From contig CAILJB010000008.1 of assembly GCA_903834465.1 (NCBI GenBank), forward strand, positions 1 through 64,000: a stretch of 64,000 nt of DNA, given 5' to 3'. A program made the translations under genes and the position numbers. Each line of letters begins with the position of its first letter. Within the stretch, counting starts at the first letter, position 1. The DNA comes from an uncultured Pseudomonadota bacterium. GTDB lineage: Bacteria; Pseudomonadota; Gammaproteobacteria; Methylococcales; Methylomonadaceae. Of this stretch, positions 7,213 to 17,387 are shown piece after piece. The notes under the pieces are model-generated. The model did no database searches. It had not been told where the DNA came from and was given only the letters and a program-made list of their open reading frames with translations.

Positions 7213-10071
7213 TTAAACAACCAATATCCGTTTCAAAAACTCACCCGTATACGATTTTTTATTTTTCGCCACTTGTTCGGGCGTTCCTTTAGCAATAATT
7301 TCACCGCCTGCATGACCGCCTTCTTGCCCTAAATCAACCAAATAATCACAATTTTTAATTATATCTAAATTGTGTTCAATCACAAACACCGAATTGCCTT
7401 TCTCCACCAAACTATTTAACACCGCAATCAAGCGTTTCGTGTCGTCAAAATGCAAACCAGTCGTCGGTTCATCGAGCATATAAACGACATGCCCACGTTT
7501 GCTTTTGCTGAGTTCTTTGGTGATTTTAATGCGCTGACTTTCGCCACCTGATAACGTCGTTGAACTTTGTCCCAATTTGATATAACCCAAACCAACTGCT
7601 AAAAGTGTTTGTAATTTTTTGTTAATCGACGGAATGGCGGCAAAAAATGGCGCGGCTTCGGCAACTTCCATGTTTAAAATTTCAGCGATGTTTTTGCCTT
7701 TATATAAAACGCTCAAGGTTTCTTTGTTATAGCGTTTGCCGTGACAATCGCTACATTCGACGTACACATCGGGCAAAAAGTTCATTTCGATTTTCAACAC
7801 GCCATCGCCTTGGCAAGTTTCACAGCGTCCGCCTTTCACGTTGAACGAAAAACGTCCTTTTTCGTAGCCACGCATTTTGGCTTCTTGCGTCGCGGCAAAA
7901 AGGTCGCGGATGTCGTCGAATAATTTGGTGTAGGTTGCAGGATTTGAACGCGGCGTTTTACCAATCGGGTCTTGGTCAATAATAATCACATTCTGCACGC
8001 AATTTGGCACAGCAATCGAATCGTGTTGCCCGATAAAATCGACTTGTTCGCCGAATTTTTTACACAAATACGGCATCACGGTTTGGTTAATCAACGTACT
8101 TTTTCCCGAACCCGAAACGCCCGTAATGCCACACAAAATACCGAGCGGCAAATCGACGTTGACGTTTTTCAAATTGTTTTCGCTCGCGCCACGCACCGAA
8201 ATAAATGCGACAGGTTCACGGCGTTTTTCAGGGACAGTAATCGTGAGTTCGCCGTTCAAATATCGCCCCGTCAAACTGTTTGGATTTTTCATGATTTCTT
8301 CGGGCGTACCTTTCGCGGTAACGTGTCCGCCGTAAATTCCCGCACCTGCGCCAATATCAATCACATAATCCGACGCACGAATCGTGTCTTCGTCGTGTTC
8401 GACGACAATTAAGGTATTTCCTAAATCGCGCAATTTATGGAGCGTTTCAATCAGTTTCACATTGTCGCGTTGATGAAGCCCGATGCTTGGCTCGTCCAAA
8501 ATATACAAAACGCCCATCAAATTACTGCCGATTTGTGTCGCTAATCGAATGCGTTGCGCTTCGCCGCCTGATAAGGTTTTCGCACTGCGCGACAAGGTTA
8601 AATAGCCCAAGCCGACATTATTTAAAAAACCTAGCCGTTCGTTGATTTCTTTTAACACTTGTTTGGCAATGGTTAAGTCTTTTTCGCCTAATTTTTCAGG
8701 AAGTTGTAAAAAGAATTGCGCCGCGTTTTCGATGCTCATGTCGGTGACATCGATGATGCTTTTGTCATCAATTTGCACAGCCAAAACAACGGGCTGTAAG
8801 CGTTTGCCTTTGCAACTTTGGCAGGGTTTGAACACCATAAATTTTTCGATTTCTTTTTTGCGGTGTTCACTTTCGGATTGTTTATAAAGTCGAAGTGTTT
8901 GCGGAATCACGCCCTCGAAACCTTCGTCGAGTTTCATGTTTTCGCCCGTTGACCATTTGCCGCTTAACGCTTCGGTTGTGCCGTAAAGCAACACGTTTAA
9001 TTGTGTTTCGGTCAATTTTCCTAACGGTGTCCACACATCAAAACCGTATTCCCGTCCGACGACGGCGATTTGTTGCGCTCGCCACGTTAAATCCATTTTC
9101 CCGTAAATTGCCAAGCCGCCGTCCATGATGGATTTTGTTTTGTCGGGAATGAGTAAATCGACTGACAATTGCGTGATTTCGCCTAATCCGTGGCATTCGC
9201 TACACGCGCCGAATGGGCTGTTAAACGAAAACATCCGTGGTTCTAAACTTTCAAACACGATTTTCGGATGTTTGACGCACGCGCCGAAAGTGCTGTAAAT
9301 CGTTTCGCCTGCGCTACGTTGCAATTCTTTTTTCTTTTCGCCAGACGCATTTTTGTCGATGACAATCATGCGTTCTTTGCCCAGTGATAATGCCTGTTCG
9401 ACGGCTTCGTTGACGCGCGAATGTTCGTCTTCGTCAATCGTAATGGTATCGACCACCGCTTCAATCCAGTGTTTTTCGTAGCGTTCGAGTTTTAATTCGT
9501 CTTTGATGGTGTCGCTGTCGTAGATTTTTTGATTGACGCGGATTTTGGCAAACCCTTGTTTGCGTAAATCGTCAATGACTTGTTCGTGTGTGCCTTTTTG
9601 ACCGTTGATAATCGGCGCGAGGAAAATCAAGGTTTTTTCTTGTTCTGCCATAATCAAACGGGTGATATTTTCAGCACTTTGCGGTTTGATTTCGCTGTGA
9701 CATTTTGGGCAATGGTGCGTGCCGATTCGCGCAAAAAGTAGGCGCAAATAATCATAAATTTCGGTCACTGTGCCGACGGTTGAACGAGGATTTTTGCTAG
9801 TGGTTTTTTGTTCGATGGAAATGGCAGGCGATAACCCTTCGATGCTGTCTACGTCGGGTTTGTCCATCAAACCTAAGAATTGCCGCGCATACGCAGATAA
9901 ACTTTCGACATAACGCCGTTGTCCTTCGGCGTAAATCGTATCGAATGCCAGCGTGGATTTTCCCGAACCCGAAAGCCCTGTGATGACAATCAATTTATTG
10001 CGCGGAAATTCGACATCGATGTTTTTTAAATTATGTTCGCGTGCGCCTTTTACTATGATGCTGTTTTTCAT
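7213..10071 (-). CDS. uvrA: Excinuclease ABC subunit A
   Basis: UvrA is the dimeric ATPase that finds DNA damage and loads UvrB. The 952 residues contain two ABC ATPase modules: Walker [10 protein letters not shown] (about 33-41) and GVSGSGKST (about 640), signatures [12 protein letters not shown] and [11 protein letters not shown], and zinc-binding pairs CPKC, CQSCKG and [14 protein letters not shown]. The insertion-region text [18 protein letters not shown] differs from the FSFNNPAGACPTCDG style I expect of gammaproteobacteria and is closer to archaeal or other bacterial UvrA. Divergent from the RelA/SpoT-domain gene at 10211; its terminator lies at 7135-7163. Confidence 0.97.
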   Translation of the reverse strand: MKNSIIVKGAREHNLKNIDVEFPRNKLIVITGLSGSGKSTLAFDTIYAEGQRRYVESLSAYARQFLGLMDKPDVDSIEGLSPAISIEQKTTSKNPRSTVGTVTEIYDYLRLLFARIGTHHCPKCHSEIKPQSAENITRLIMAEQEKTLIFLAPIINGQKGTHEQVIDDLRKQGFAKIRVNQKIYDSDTIKDELKLERYEKHWIEAVVDTITIDEDEHSRVNEAVEQALSLGKERMIVIDKNASGEKKKELQRSAGETIYSTFGACVKHPKIVFESLEPRMFSFNSPFGACSECHGLGEITQLSVDLLIPDKTKSIMDGGLAIYGKMDLTWRAQQIAVVGREYGFDVWTPLGKLTETQLNVLLYGTTEALSGKWSTGENMKLDEGFEGVIPQTLRLYKQSESEHRKKEIEKFMVFKPCQSCKGKRLQPVVLAVQIDDKSIIDVTDMSIENAAQFFLQLPEKLGEKDLTIAKQVLKEINERLGFLNNVGLGYLTLSRSAKTLSGGEAQRIRLATQIGSNLMGVLYILDEPSIGLHQRDNVKLIETLHKLRDLGNTLIVVEHDEDTIRASDYVIDIGAGAGIYGGHVTAKGTPEEIMKNPNSLTGRYLNGELTITVPEKRREPVAFISVRGASENNLKNVNVDLPLGILCGITGVSGSGKSTLINQTVMPYLCKKFGEQVDFIGQHDSIAVPNCVQNVIIIDQDPIGKTPRSNPATYTKLFDDIRDLFAATQEAKMRGYEKGRFSFNVKGGRCETCQGDGVLKIEMNFLPDVYVECSDCHGKRYNKETLSVLYKGKNIAEILNMEVAEAAPFFAAIPSINKKLQTLLAVGLGYIKLGQSSTTLSGGESQRIKITKELSKSKRGHVVYMLDEPTTGLHFDDTKRLIAVLNSLVEKGNSVFVIEHNLDIIKNCDYLVDLGQEGGHAGGEIIAKGTPEQVAKNKKSYTGEFLKRILVV

Positions 10072-10210
10072 GGTGTTTGGTTACGATTAAAGGTCAGGGA
10101 ATCAGCGTAGATTTTAACACCTCCAGCTTATGTGAAGTGAGTTGTTGTGTATAATCAAAACATGGGCTACATCACAATTTGAATTGAATCACACAAGGAT
10201 AACGAACGAT

Positions 10211-11272
10211 ATGAATGATAGTGAAAAATATGTAGAAGAATACAAATCGATAATCCCCGAATATGAGTTGTTTATTGCTGGAATGAAAAACCTTGTTAGC
10301 CAATTGGTAAAAAAAGAAGATGTCGTTACCATTGAAGCAAGAGTTAAAACAGCTGATAGTTTCAAAGAAAAAATCGAAAGAGAAGGTAAAAATTATCAAG
10401 ATCCGCTCAAACAAATTACCGATTTAGCAGGCATTCGTATAATTACCTACCGTCTTTCAGATATTGAGACTGTTAAAAAAGTCATAGAAGACAATTTTAC
10501 AATTGATTCTTCTAATTCTGAGGATAAAACTAAAAGAAAGGATCCCGATAAATTTGGTTATCTTTCTGTTCATTATGTAATAACACATTCGACAGAAAGG
10601 GAAAAATTACCAGAGTATTCTAATTTTGTGTCGTTCAAGTGTGAAGTTCAGATTCGTACTGTCTTACAGCATGCTTGGGCGGCAATAGATCATAAATTAC
10701 GATACAAAAGTAAAGATGATATTCCAGAGGAATTATTGAGACCGTTGTATAGGATGCGTGCGCTTCTGGAAGTGGCAGATGAACAATTTGAAGCATCTTT
10801 TAAGCATATTACTGAAGTCAGAGAAAAATATAACACTTCTGTAGAAAGTAACTCTTTTAAGGATATTCCGCTTGATATTGAATCATTAAGTGCTTATGTC
10901 AAAAATAGTCCTCATATAAAATCGTTGAGACTTGCTGCAGAACAAAAAGATTTAAATATCACTAAATCTAGTCCCAATTGCAAAACTCAAGAATATAGTA
11001 GACTTCTCTACATTATGAAGTTAGCGGAAATTGAGAGTATTGCTGAATTCGATGGATTGATTGGAGAGCTTCTTGATAAAAAAGATGACATTTGGTCAAA
11101 AATAAATGAAGAATGGAAAATAGGAAAATCCGACGAAAATTTACGTTTAGTAATAACTGAAGATAATGTTATGTCGATAATTTTTTTCATTGCGTTAAAC
11201 AATTCAGATAAAGCTACGAAAATTTTTTTCAGAACTTGGCATAAAAAGTTTGCCAGTCAGGAATGCTCTTAA
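10211..11272 (+). CDS. RelA/SpoT nucleotidyltransferase-domain protein, stand-alone
   Basis: About 353 residues. The N-terminal 210 or so match the (p)ppGpp synthetase fold: RVKTADSFKEKIER, a DLAGIRIITY metal/ATP region, GYLSVHYVI, and CEVQIRTVLQHAWAAIDHKLRYK. There is no HD hydrolase domain, TGS or ACT domain. The C-terminal 140 residues are unrecognised. It could be an alarmone synthetase or a toxic small alarmone synthetase of the type used in toxin-antitoxin or phage defence. ATG at 10211 is chosen over 10142 because of AAGGA upstream. The gene is visibly more AT-rich than uvrA beside it, suggesting separate acquisition. Confidence 0.82.
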   Translation: MNDSEKYVEEYKSIIPEYELFIAGMKNLVSQLVKKEDVVTIEARVKTADSFKEKIEREGKNYQDPLKQITDLAGIRIITYRLSDIETVKKVIEDNFTIDSSNSEDKTKRKDPDKFGYLSVHYVITHSTEREKLPEYSNFVSFKCEVQIRTVLQHAWAAIDHKLRYKSKDDIPEELLRPLYRMRALLEVADEQFEASFKHITEVREKYNTSVESNSFKDIPLDIESLSAYVKNSPHIKSLRLAAEQKDLNITKSSPNCKTQEYSRLLYIMKLAEIESIAEFDGLIGELLDKKDDIWSKINEEWKIGKSDENLRLVITEDNVMSIIFFIALNNSDKATKIFFRTWHKKFASQECS

Positions 11273-11324
11273 AAAATTACATAAAGAATTTTACAACACT
11301 GAATTTTCTGAATCAGCGTAGTTG

Positions 11325-11798
11325 TTATATTCTTCCAGTCCTGTTTTCAGCAAACTCACGCACCTGTTCAAGCACTTGCAACAATTTTGTGGCTTGCTCA
11401 AACGCGGCGTTGATAGTTGCCGCATTTTGCTCACTGTCTTCAGGGTAATCGTGGGCGAATTGATTGCGAATTTCACGAAACTGCAACCATTCATCCACCG
11501 AAGGAATCGCGCCAATTTTTTCTAAACGGTTTAATTTATCAATGAAAGCGGGGAATTCGTTAGGTTCTTTGGCAATTTCTAGCACTAACGGAAACAATTT
11601 TGCGCCCATCGCATCTTGTAATTTGCCAAATCGATTACTGAACAATTCTAAAATCGCCACATCTTGCTCAGTCAGCGATTGAAACCGCTCGGCGGTAATG
11701 GGCAACCAATTCGTCATTTCACCCATTGACCAAGTTAAACGCTGTGCGTGTCGATCGCAGGTTTTCAAAATAGCGGCAAGATAGTCTTTGGTGTTCAC
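11325..11798 (-). CDS. HEPN-domain toxin (HepT-like)
   Basis: A 157-residue helical protein with the HEPN ribonuclease motif RX4HXY: RNQFAHDY with R111, H116 and Y118. HepT-like HEPN proteins pair with MNT nucleotidyltransferases; in studied pairs the MNT partner AMPylates the HEPN protein at the conserved Tyr to silence it. The start overlaps the end of the MNT gene by 4 bases, so the pair is translationally coupled. It is the last gene of the run GTPase-GTPase-uvrB-MNT-HEPN. Pair identity is well supported; target unknown. Confidence 0.85.
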   Translation of the reverse strand: MNTKDYLAAILKTCDRHAQRLTWSMGEMTNWLPITAERFQSLTEQDVAILELFSNRFGKLQDAMGAKLFPLVLEIAKEPNEFPAFIDKLNRLEKIGAIPSVDEWLQFREIRNQFAHDYPEDSEQNAATINAAFEQATKLLQVLEQVREFAENRTGRI

Positions 11799-12094
11799 AA
11801 TAAAATTCCCGTTTGTTTGGCAATTTGATGAATGGGGAGTAATTCTGAATTCGCACGATGCACGACAACATCAATTTTCTGTTCGCCCAATTGGCGCGTG
11901 AGTGTCACTAAAAAAGCGAGTTTTGCATTGACGATATTTGTCACATCGGTTTCGCTAGTTTCGATATATAAATCAATATCGCCGCCCCGTTTGTTGTCGT
12001 CCACTCGTGAACCAAACAGCCAACATTGCCCATCAGAAAAATGTTGCTCACACGCGGTGCGGATGATGGTTTGTTGTTTTTCAGTTAGGCGCAT
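11795..12094 (-). CDS. MNT nucleotidyltransferase-domain antitoxin (MntA-like)
   Basis: A 99-residue minimal nucleotidyltransferase with the active-site motif GSR-X8-DID: G28, S29, D39 and D41 within LFGSRVDDNKRGGDIDLYIE. It is the likely antitoxin of the downstream HEPN protein, acting by AMP transfer. Its ATG shares one base with the uvrB stop (TAATG) and its own end overlaps the HEPN start by 4 bases, so uvrB, MNT and HEPN are expected on one message. Confidence 0.85.
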   Translation of the reverse strand: MRLTEKQQTIIRTACEQHFSDGQCWLFGSRVDDNKRGGDIDLYIETSETDVTNIVNAKLAFLVTLTRQLGEQKIDVVVHRANSELLPIHQIAKQTGILL

Positions 12095-14013
12095 TATTGT
12101 ATTTTCCTCAACTGCGCGATTCTATCGCGTAATTCAATTGCCTTTTCAAAATTCAATTGCGTGGCACACACTCGCATTTGCGCGTCGAGTTCAATCAATT
12201 GCCGCTCAATATCGGCTTTGCCTAAATGTTTAACACCTTTGATGTTGCCTTGTTTTTCGCTGACGGATTTGATGATGGTTTGTGGTGTAATGCCGAATTT
12301 TTCATTATGAGCAATTTGTGCGATTCTACGATTTTGCGTAATTTCCATTGCGCGTTGCATCGAACCAGTCATTTTGTCCGCAAATAAAATCACTTTGCCG
12401 TTGCTGTTTCGCGCTGCACGTCCAATCGTTTGAATCAAACTGCGTTCATCACGCAAAAAACCTTCTTTGTCTGCGTCCAAAATAGCAACTAAACTCACTT
12501 CGGGAATATCCAGCCCTTCGCGCAATAAATTGATGCCGACCAAAATATCGTATTCACCGGCGCGAAGTTGGCGAATTAACTCAATGCGTTCCAAACTATC
12601 CACGTCGCTGTGCAAATAACGCACTTTGAGCATTTCTTTGGAAAGATAATCCGTCAAATCTTCCGCCATCCGTTTGGTGAGCGTAGTAATCAAAACCCGT
12701 TCACCGCGTTCAATCACGAATTTGGCTTGTTCAATTAAATGCAGCATTTGTCCCGAAATCGGATGTACAAAAATTTCAGGGTCAAGCAACCCCGTTGGGC
12801 GAATAATCAACTCAGCAACATTTTGACTTTGCGCCAATTCATAATCCGCTGGCGTAGCGGAAACAAAAAGCGTTGTTGCCATTTTGCTTTCGAATTCATC
12901 AAATTTGAGCGGACGATTATCAAATGCGGACGGCAGCCGAAAGCCAAAATCGACTAAATTTTTCTTACGCGCAAAATCACCGTTATACATGGCACGAGAT
13001 TGCGGCAAGGTTTGATGGCTTTCATCGATAATCAGCAAATAATCGTCACCAAAATAATCCATCAACGTAAAGGGCGGTTCACCGGCATTTCGATTTTCAA
13101 AACAGCGGCTGTAATTTTCAATCCCTGAGCAATAACCCATTTCGGTAATTATTTCTAAATCGTATTCGATGCGTTGTTTTAAACGTTGCGCTTCGAGCGG
13201 CTGCAAATCTGGTAAACGCGCTTCTAATTCGGCACGAATGGTGAGCATAGCGCGTTGTTTTTTATCTTCGGGAATAACATATTGTTTGGCGGGATATAAA
13301 ACGGTTTCATCGATTTGCGAAATTAAATCGCCTGTGAGCGAGTCAATTTCTTTAACGGATTGAATTAAATTAGCTTCAAGCGTGACACGCAAAATATTAC
13401 TTTCATAAGCGGGAATAATATCGACGACATCGCCACGAACTCGAAATTTCCCTGCGTCTAATGCGGCATCGTTGCGTTCATATTGAATAGCTAGCAAGGC
13501 TTTTAATAAATCAGTCCGTTTTAATTTTTCACCTTTAATCAGCGGCACAGCCATTTTGCGAAAATCGTCAGGATTTCCCAAACTGTAAATACAACTAATG
13601 CTCGCCACAACAATCGTATTGTTGCGACTGATTAAACTCGACACCGCGTGTAAACGCATTTTTTCAATGGCGACATTTACGCTGGAATCTTTTTCGATAT
13701 AAGTGTCGGTCGTCGGTAAATAGGATTCGGGCTGATAATAATCGTAATACGAAATGAAATACTCGACCCGATTTTCAGGAAATAACTCTTTTAATTCGGT
13801 GAACAGTTGCGCGGCGAGGGTTTTGTTGTGAGCGATAATGAGCGTTGGTTTTTGCAGTTTTTCAATCACATTCGCCATCACAAACGTTTTGCCACTTCCC
13901 GTGATACCGAGCAACGTTTGTTTTTGAGACGTTGAAAAATTCGTAGTTAATTCATCGATGGCTTGTTGCTGACCAATTGACGTAGGGTAGGGCGCATGTA
14001 GTTTGAATTGCAT
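12094..14013 (-). CDS. uvrB: Excinuclease ABC subunit B
   Basis: UvrB is the damage-verifying helicase of excision repair. Its 639 residues show Walker A GITGSGKT (36-43), the DNA-gripping beta-hairpin region YYDYYQPESYLPTTDTYIEKD (about 90-112), the helicase box IIDESHQT, LVGINLLREGLDIPE, QTIGRAARN, and a C-terminal UVR motif (NFEKAIELRDRIAQL) that recruits UvrC. It is about 35 residues shorter than the E. coli protein. GKFRVRGDVVDIIPAYE and SYLPTTDTYI deviate from the usual gammaproteobacterial wording. The start lies 2 bases after the GTPase stop; the stop overlaps the MNT start. Confidence 0.97.
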   Translation of the reverse strand: MQFKLHAPYPTSIGQQQAIDELTTNFSTSQKQTLLGITGSGKTFVMANVIEKLQKPTLIIAHNKTLAAQLFTELKELFPENRVEYFISYYDYYQPESYLPTTDTYIEKDSSVNVAIEKMRLHAVSSLISRNNTIVVASISCIYSLGNPDDFRKMAVPLIKGEKLKRTDLLKALLAIQYERNDAALDAGKFRVRGDVVDIIPAYESNILRVTLEANLIQSVKEIDSLTGDLISQIDETVLYPAKQYVIPEDKKQRAMLTIRAELEARLPDLQPLEAQRLKQRIEYDLEIITEMGYCSGIENYSRCFENRNAGEPPFTLMDYFGDDYLLIIDESHQTLPQSRAMYNGDFARKKNLVDFGFRLPSAFDNRPLKFDEFESKMATTLFVSATPADYELAQSQNVAELIIRPTGLLDPEIFVHPISGQMLHLIEQAKFVIERGERVLITTLTKRMAEDLTDYLSKEMLKVRYLHSDVDSLERIELIRQLRAGEYDILVGINLLREGLDIPEVSLVAILDADKEGFLRDERSLIQTIGRAARNSNGKVILFADKMTGSMQRAMEITQNRRIAQIAHNEKFGITPQTIIKSVSEKQGNIKGVKHLGKADIERQLIELDAQMRVCATQLNFEKAIELRDRIAQLRKIQ

Positions 14014-14015
14014 CG

Positions 14016-15605
14016 TTACTTCTCTGGGTTATCGGGCATTAACATTCGTTCCAGCGTACTATTTGGCGCAAAGTCCACTGGCTTTTTAATAATCGTTTCA
14101 CACATCGTCAGCAACGCATAGGTTTGTTGCAATTGTGCGGTTTGTTGCTCACTGAATTGTTCAATGGCGGCAATCACATCGTGATTCAAACTCGTTAAAC
14201 CTTGAACAATGCCTTTATTTAATCCACGCACCGCACTTTTTTCGAGAGACGGTTGGCATTTTTTCAAAATAAAAAACGGCACTAACCACGCCAAACCACA
14301 AACTAACGTGCTATGCACCGCAAAATCAACACTCAAATAATTCGCATGGCTTTGATTACTTTCGACATAACCATTTACTACTTGATAACCCACCCAACTC
14401 ATTGCCGCGAGTGGCAAAATAATTTCCGTCGTGCGGACAAATTTCAAAAACAGCCGCTGCACAACATTACCCCGTTGCGCTAAGGCTTGGCGGGTGTTCA
14501 ATTCAACATGATGGTGAAATTTTTTTTGCGCGGTGTCGTATAAACGTAAAAGTTCAGAATCGAGCGGTGCAGTCGGGAATCTCAACGATTCTGCATCAAT
14601 AACTAACGCATTTAACGCATCTTCAAAACGGGTTTGCGCCCACTCATCCCAAAGCGAAATCGGCGTTGTCGTTGTTAATAAATCACTGGCGTGTTGCGCG
14701 AAATGTTCGGCTAATGGCTGAACGCGCCACGCAAAACCTTGTTGTAATTGCGCGGCAGTCGTTTTCCAATTTGAAAGCCAATGGTTTTGCAATTTTTTCA
14801 AAGCCGTTTCATTGCCAAGTTGTAACCGTGCAAACTGTAATTGTTGTTGCAACACTTGCACGCGAATATGTGTGCCGCGTTGCTCTAATTGTTCGATGGT
14901 TTTTTGTGTGGCAAGCGAGGTTAATGTGTTGGCTAACGTGCTAAATTCATCGTTTTCAAGAGATTCTAGCACGCAACAGGTTTTAAAAATCAATGGGGCG
15001 TGAAAGCCAGCGCGTTTTAATTGTTTTTCAAAATCGGCGGCTTGTTCGATTTGTCCACGATCCCATTGATTCATGACAAACAACCACGCATGACTTGCCC
15101 CTTCGGCAAGCAATAATTGCCACGCTTTTTCGTCTTGGTAACGTTCAGGGCTGACCACATAAATCAATACATCAACATGTGGCAACCATTGCAACACCAA
15201 CGTTTTATTGTGTGCGTCGGTGCTGTCGAAGTCTGGCATATCAATCCAAACAATATTTTTTTGCGCGGCATCGTCATGGTGCGCGACGCAAATATCGGTT
15301 AGCGGTAATGTCGGCAAGGTAATTTCACGATGGTGAAACAGCGTGACTTCTTTTGAGGTTGGACGTGCCACGCCAGCTTTGGCAATGGCTTTTCCGGCTA
15401 ATCGATTCAGCAACGAACTTTTCCCTACGCCAGTACCGCCCATAAACGCGACCATTAACGGACGCATTCCTTGTGTTTCTGTGAGACGCGGAATTTCTGG
15501 CGTATTTAACGGTTGCACGGTTTCTTCAGTAAGCCAACCTTGTTCGTAAGCCTGTTGCGCCCACGTTTGCGTGTGCTGTAATAAATCAGAGTAATCGTAA
15601 GCCAT
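14016..15605 (-). CDS. Dynamin-like/TRAFAC GTPase with C-terminal membrane region
   Basis: About 529 residues. Complete GTPase motifs are present: G1 GGTGVGKSS, G3 DMPDFDS and G4 NQWD. A long helical middle part follows. Two hydrophobic segments (EIILPLAAMSWVGYQVV and HSTLVCGLAWLVPFFILKK) suggest a membrane hairpin, as in bacterial dynamin-like proteins. ATG at 15605 gives a 20-base overlap with the upstream GTPase; an in-frame ATG at 15662 would lengthen the overlap. It ends 2 bases before uvrB. Function unknown; membrane remodelling or stress response are possibilities by analogy only. Confidence 0.75.
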   Translation of the reverse strand: MAYDYSDLLQHTQTWAQQAYEQGWLTEETVQPLNTPEIPRLTETQGMRPLMVAFMGGTGVGKSSLLNRLAGKAIAKAGVARPTSKEVTLFHHREITLPTLPLTDICVAHHDDAAQKNIVWIDMPDFDSTDAHNKTLVLQWLPHVDVLIYVVSPERYQDEKAWQLLLAEGASHAWLFVMNQWDRGQIEQAADFEKQLKRAGFHAPLIFKTCCVLESLENDEFSTLANTLTSLATQKTIEQLEQRGTHIRVQVLQQQLQFARLQLGNETALKKLQNHWLSNWKTTAAQLQQGFAWRVQPLAEHFAQHASDLLTTTTPISLWDEWAQTRFEDALNALVIDAESLRFPTAPLDSELLRLYDTAQKKFHHHVELNTRQALAQRGNVVQRLFLKFVRTTEIILPLAAMSWVGYQVVNGYVESNQSHANYLSVDFAVHSTLVCGLAWLVPFFILKKCQPSLEKSAVRGLNKGIVQGLTSLNHDVIAAIEQFSEQQTAQLQQTYALLTMCETIIKKPVDFAPNSTLERMLMPDNPEK

Positions 15606-17292
15606 GTGGTTTTTCTTCAAATGTGGTTTCGACAGCGGCGAGTTGCTCAGGTGAAATGCCAAAATGCGTTTCGGTTTTTATGTGATTTGGCAGCGCGTGT
15701 AAACGTTGCGCTAATTGCGCGAAAAGATGTTGTTTCACAGCGGCGAGTTGTTGCGCTTTTAAATCACTTTCCACTTTTTTCATATAACTGCCAATCGCGC
15801 TTTCAGTAAGTAAATTGGTCAGCGTCAACATTGCCGGTGCAATAATTAAATCATGTAAACCAATGCCACCGGTATATAACGTAATTGCCAGAACGGCTGC
15901 ATCGGCAGTTACTCGCGTGGCGCGTAAGGTATTTAGCACCATCGGTTGTTCTTCTAATTTGTGATACAGCCCTTGAGCGGCGTGTTCGACATCTTGTTGA
16001 AATGTGTGATGATAATTTTCGGCAGCTTGATTGAATTCGTGCAGTATCGCCGCGCGATGTCGTCGCAGTTGTTCACTTAAATCGCGCCATAACGGTTGTG
16101 TATTTTTATCCAATAATTGGTGCGCTAATTCGGTGAGCGTGTGATTGAGCAATTGCGTCAAGACCGTCATTTCATGACTGCGTTGCATTTGCGTTCGACT
16201 TCGCCCCAGTCGCCGCAATTGTTTTAACGGATAAAGTAAAACTTTTCGCGCTGTCATCATCATTTTTGCCACACTGGGAATTTCTAGCAGCAACAATAAT
16301 TCGGCAATGGCTTGTTGAAAGGTTTCGTAATGGCGTGGATGGTTTAAATAATCGCGTTCGTAATCACTTAATGCCTGTTGAATTGTCTCATCGACTAACT
16401 GTTGCCATGCTTGATAGATTTCATGTTCAGCGCGTAACGGTTTTGTCCATTCTTGCCAGTGCATTTGTAATAATTTTTGTTCACGGCGATGCTGTTTCTC
16501 GCGCTGCACTTTTTTAACTAAATCGAACAAAACGTGTCGTTGCGTAGTCGGGATTTCAGGGGACTGCGTCGCTTTTTGATATAGCAGCAGCATGACTTCG
16601 GGAAATACATCGCGCCGATAATCACGCCATTTTTCTTGTAGCGATTCTAAAATGACGGCTTTTGCATCCTCACTTAATTTATTGACGCAAATCAAAGTCG
16701 GTTGGCGCAACGGCTCAATGCGTTTCATCATGTCCCACACGGCTTGGTCAGCATATTTCTCTTTGCTGACTACCAAAATAATTATATCTGCTAAAGCAAT
16801 TGTTTTTAGCACGCCTTCACGATAATCGGTCGAATCAATCGAATCAAAATCGGGCGTATCCCAAAGAATGGCAGGTGGTAAACAAGAAGAGGACGTTTGA
16901 GCGTTAGTCAGCGAGTAACAATCATAACGGCTGTTGTTTAATTGTTCGGGTGATGTTTTTGAAAAGGGGGCGAAATAATTTTCTACATCATTGCAAGTTG
17001 CTAATTCAATGCCATGACAAAACCCTTGGGGATGAATCGTGTAACCGGCTAACGGGCTGACACCGGCGTTTTGTGATTGTAAAAAGACATTAACGATAGA
17101 ACTTTTCCCCGCTTGCGTCGGGCCAATCACGGCAATTTGTAACGGTAACGTTGTGCTAACTTTTCCTTTCCGAAAAAAGGCTTGCGCTAACGTGAGTTGT
17201 TCATAAGTCTGTTGATAATAATGTGCATCATGCGGGTTGGAATTCAAAACGACATGATAGCGTTGTCGGAGCAGAGAAATAAATTCCAGCAT
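15586..17292 (-). CDS. Dynamin-like/TRAFAC GTPase, partner of the downstream GTPase
   Basis: A 568-residue GTPase with G1 GPTQAGKSS, G3 DTPDFDS and G4 NKLS, then about 300 residues of charged helix and a hydrophobic stretch near residues 455-500 (AVLAITLYTGGIGL, IIAPAMLTLTNLL). It shares architecture with the next gene but little direct identity by eye, so the pair is probably heteromeric. The genes overlap. It is the first gene of the minus-strand run that continues into uvrB. No clear ribosome site precedes ATG 17292. Confidence 0.75.
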   Translation of the reverse strand: MLEFISLLRQRYHVVLNSNPHDAHYYQQTYEQLTLAQAFFRKGKVSTTLPLQIAVIGPTQAGKSSIVNVFLQSQNAGVSPLAGYTIHPQGFCHGIELATCNDVENYFAPFSKTSPEQLNNSRYDCYSLTNAQTSSSCLPPAILWDTPDFDSIDSTDYREGVLKTIALADIIILVVSKEKYADQAVWDMMKRIEPLRQPTLICVNKLSEDAKAVILESLQEKWRDYRRDVFPEVMLLLYQKATQSPEIPTTQRHVLFDLVKKVQREKQHRREQKLLQMHWQEWTKPLRAEHEIYQAWQQLVDETIQQALSDYERDYLNHPRHYETFQQAIAELLLLLEIPSVAKMMMTARKVLLYPLKQLRRLGRSRTQMQRSHEMTVLTQLLNHTLTELAHQLLDKNTQPLWRDLSEQLRRHRAAILHEFNQAAENYHHTFQQDVEHAAQGLYHKLEEQPMVLNTLRATRVTADAAVLAITLYTGGIGLHDLIIAPAMLTLTNLLTESAIGSYMKKVESDLKAQQLAAVKQHLFAQLAQRLHALPNHIKTETHFGISPEQLAAVETTFEEKPHGLRLL

Positions 17293-17387
17293 AAAAAAAA
17301 TGGCTTCGGTTTATAATAACCCCGCATTTTACTTTGTTTGTGACGATTACGTTATCATCCCGCTTATTTAATTTTGAGATTATTGCA

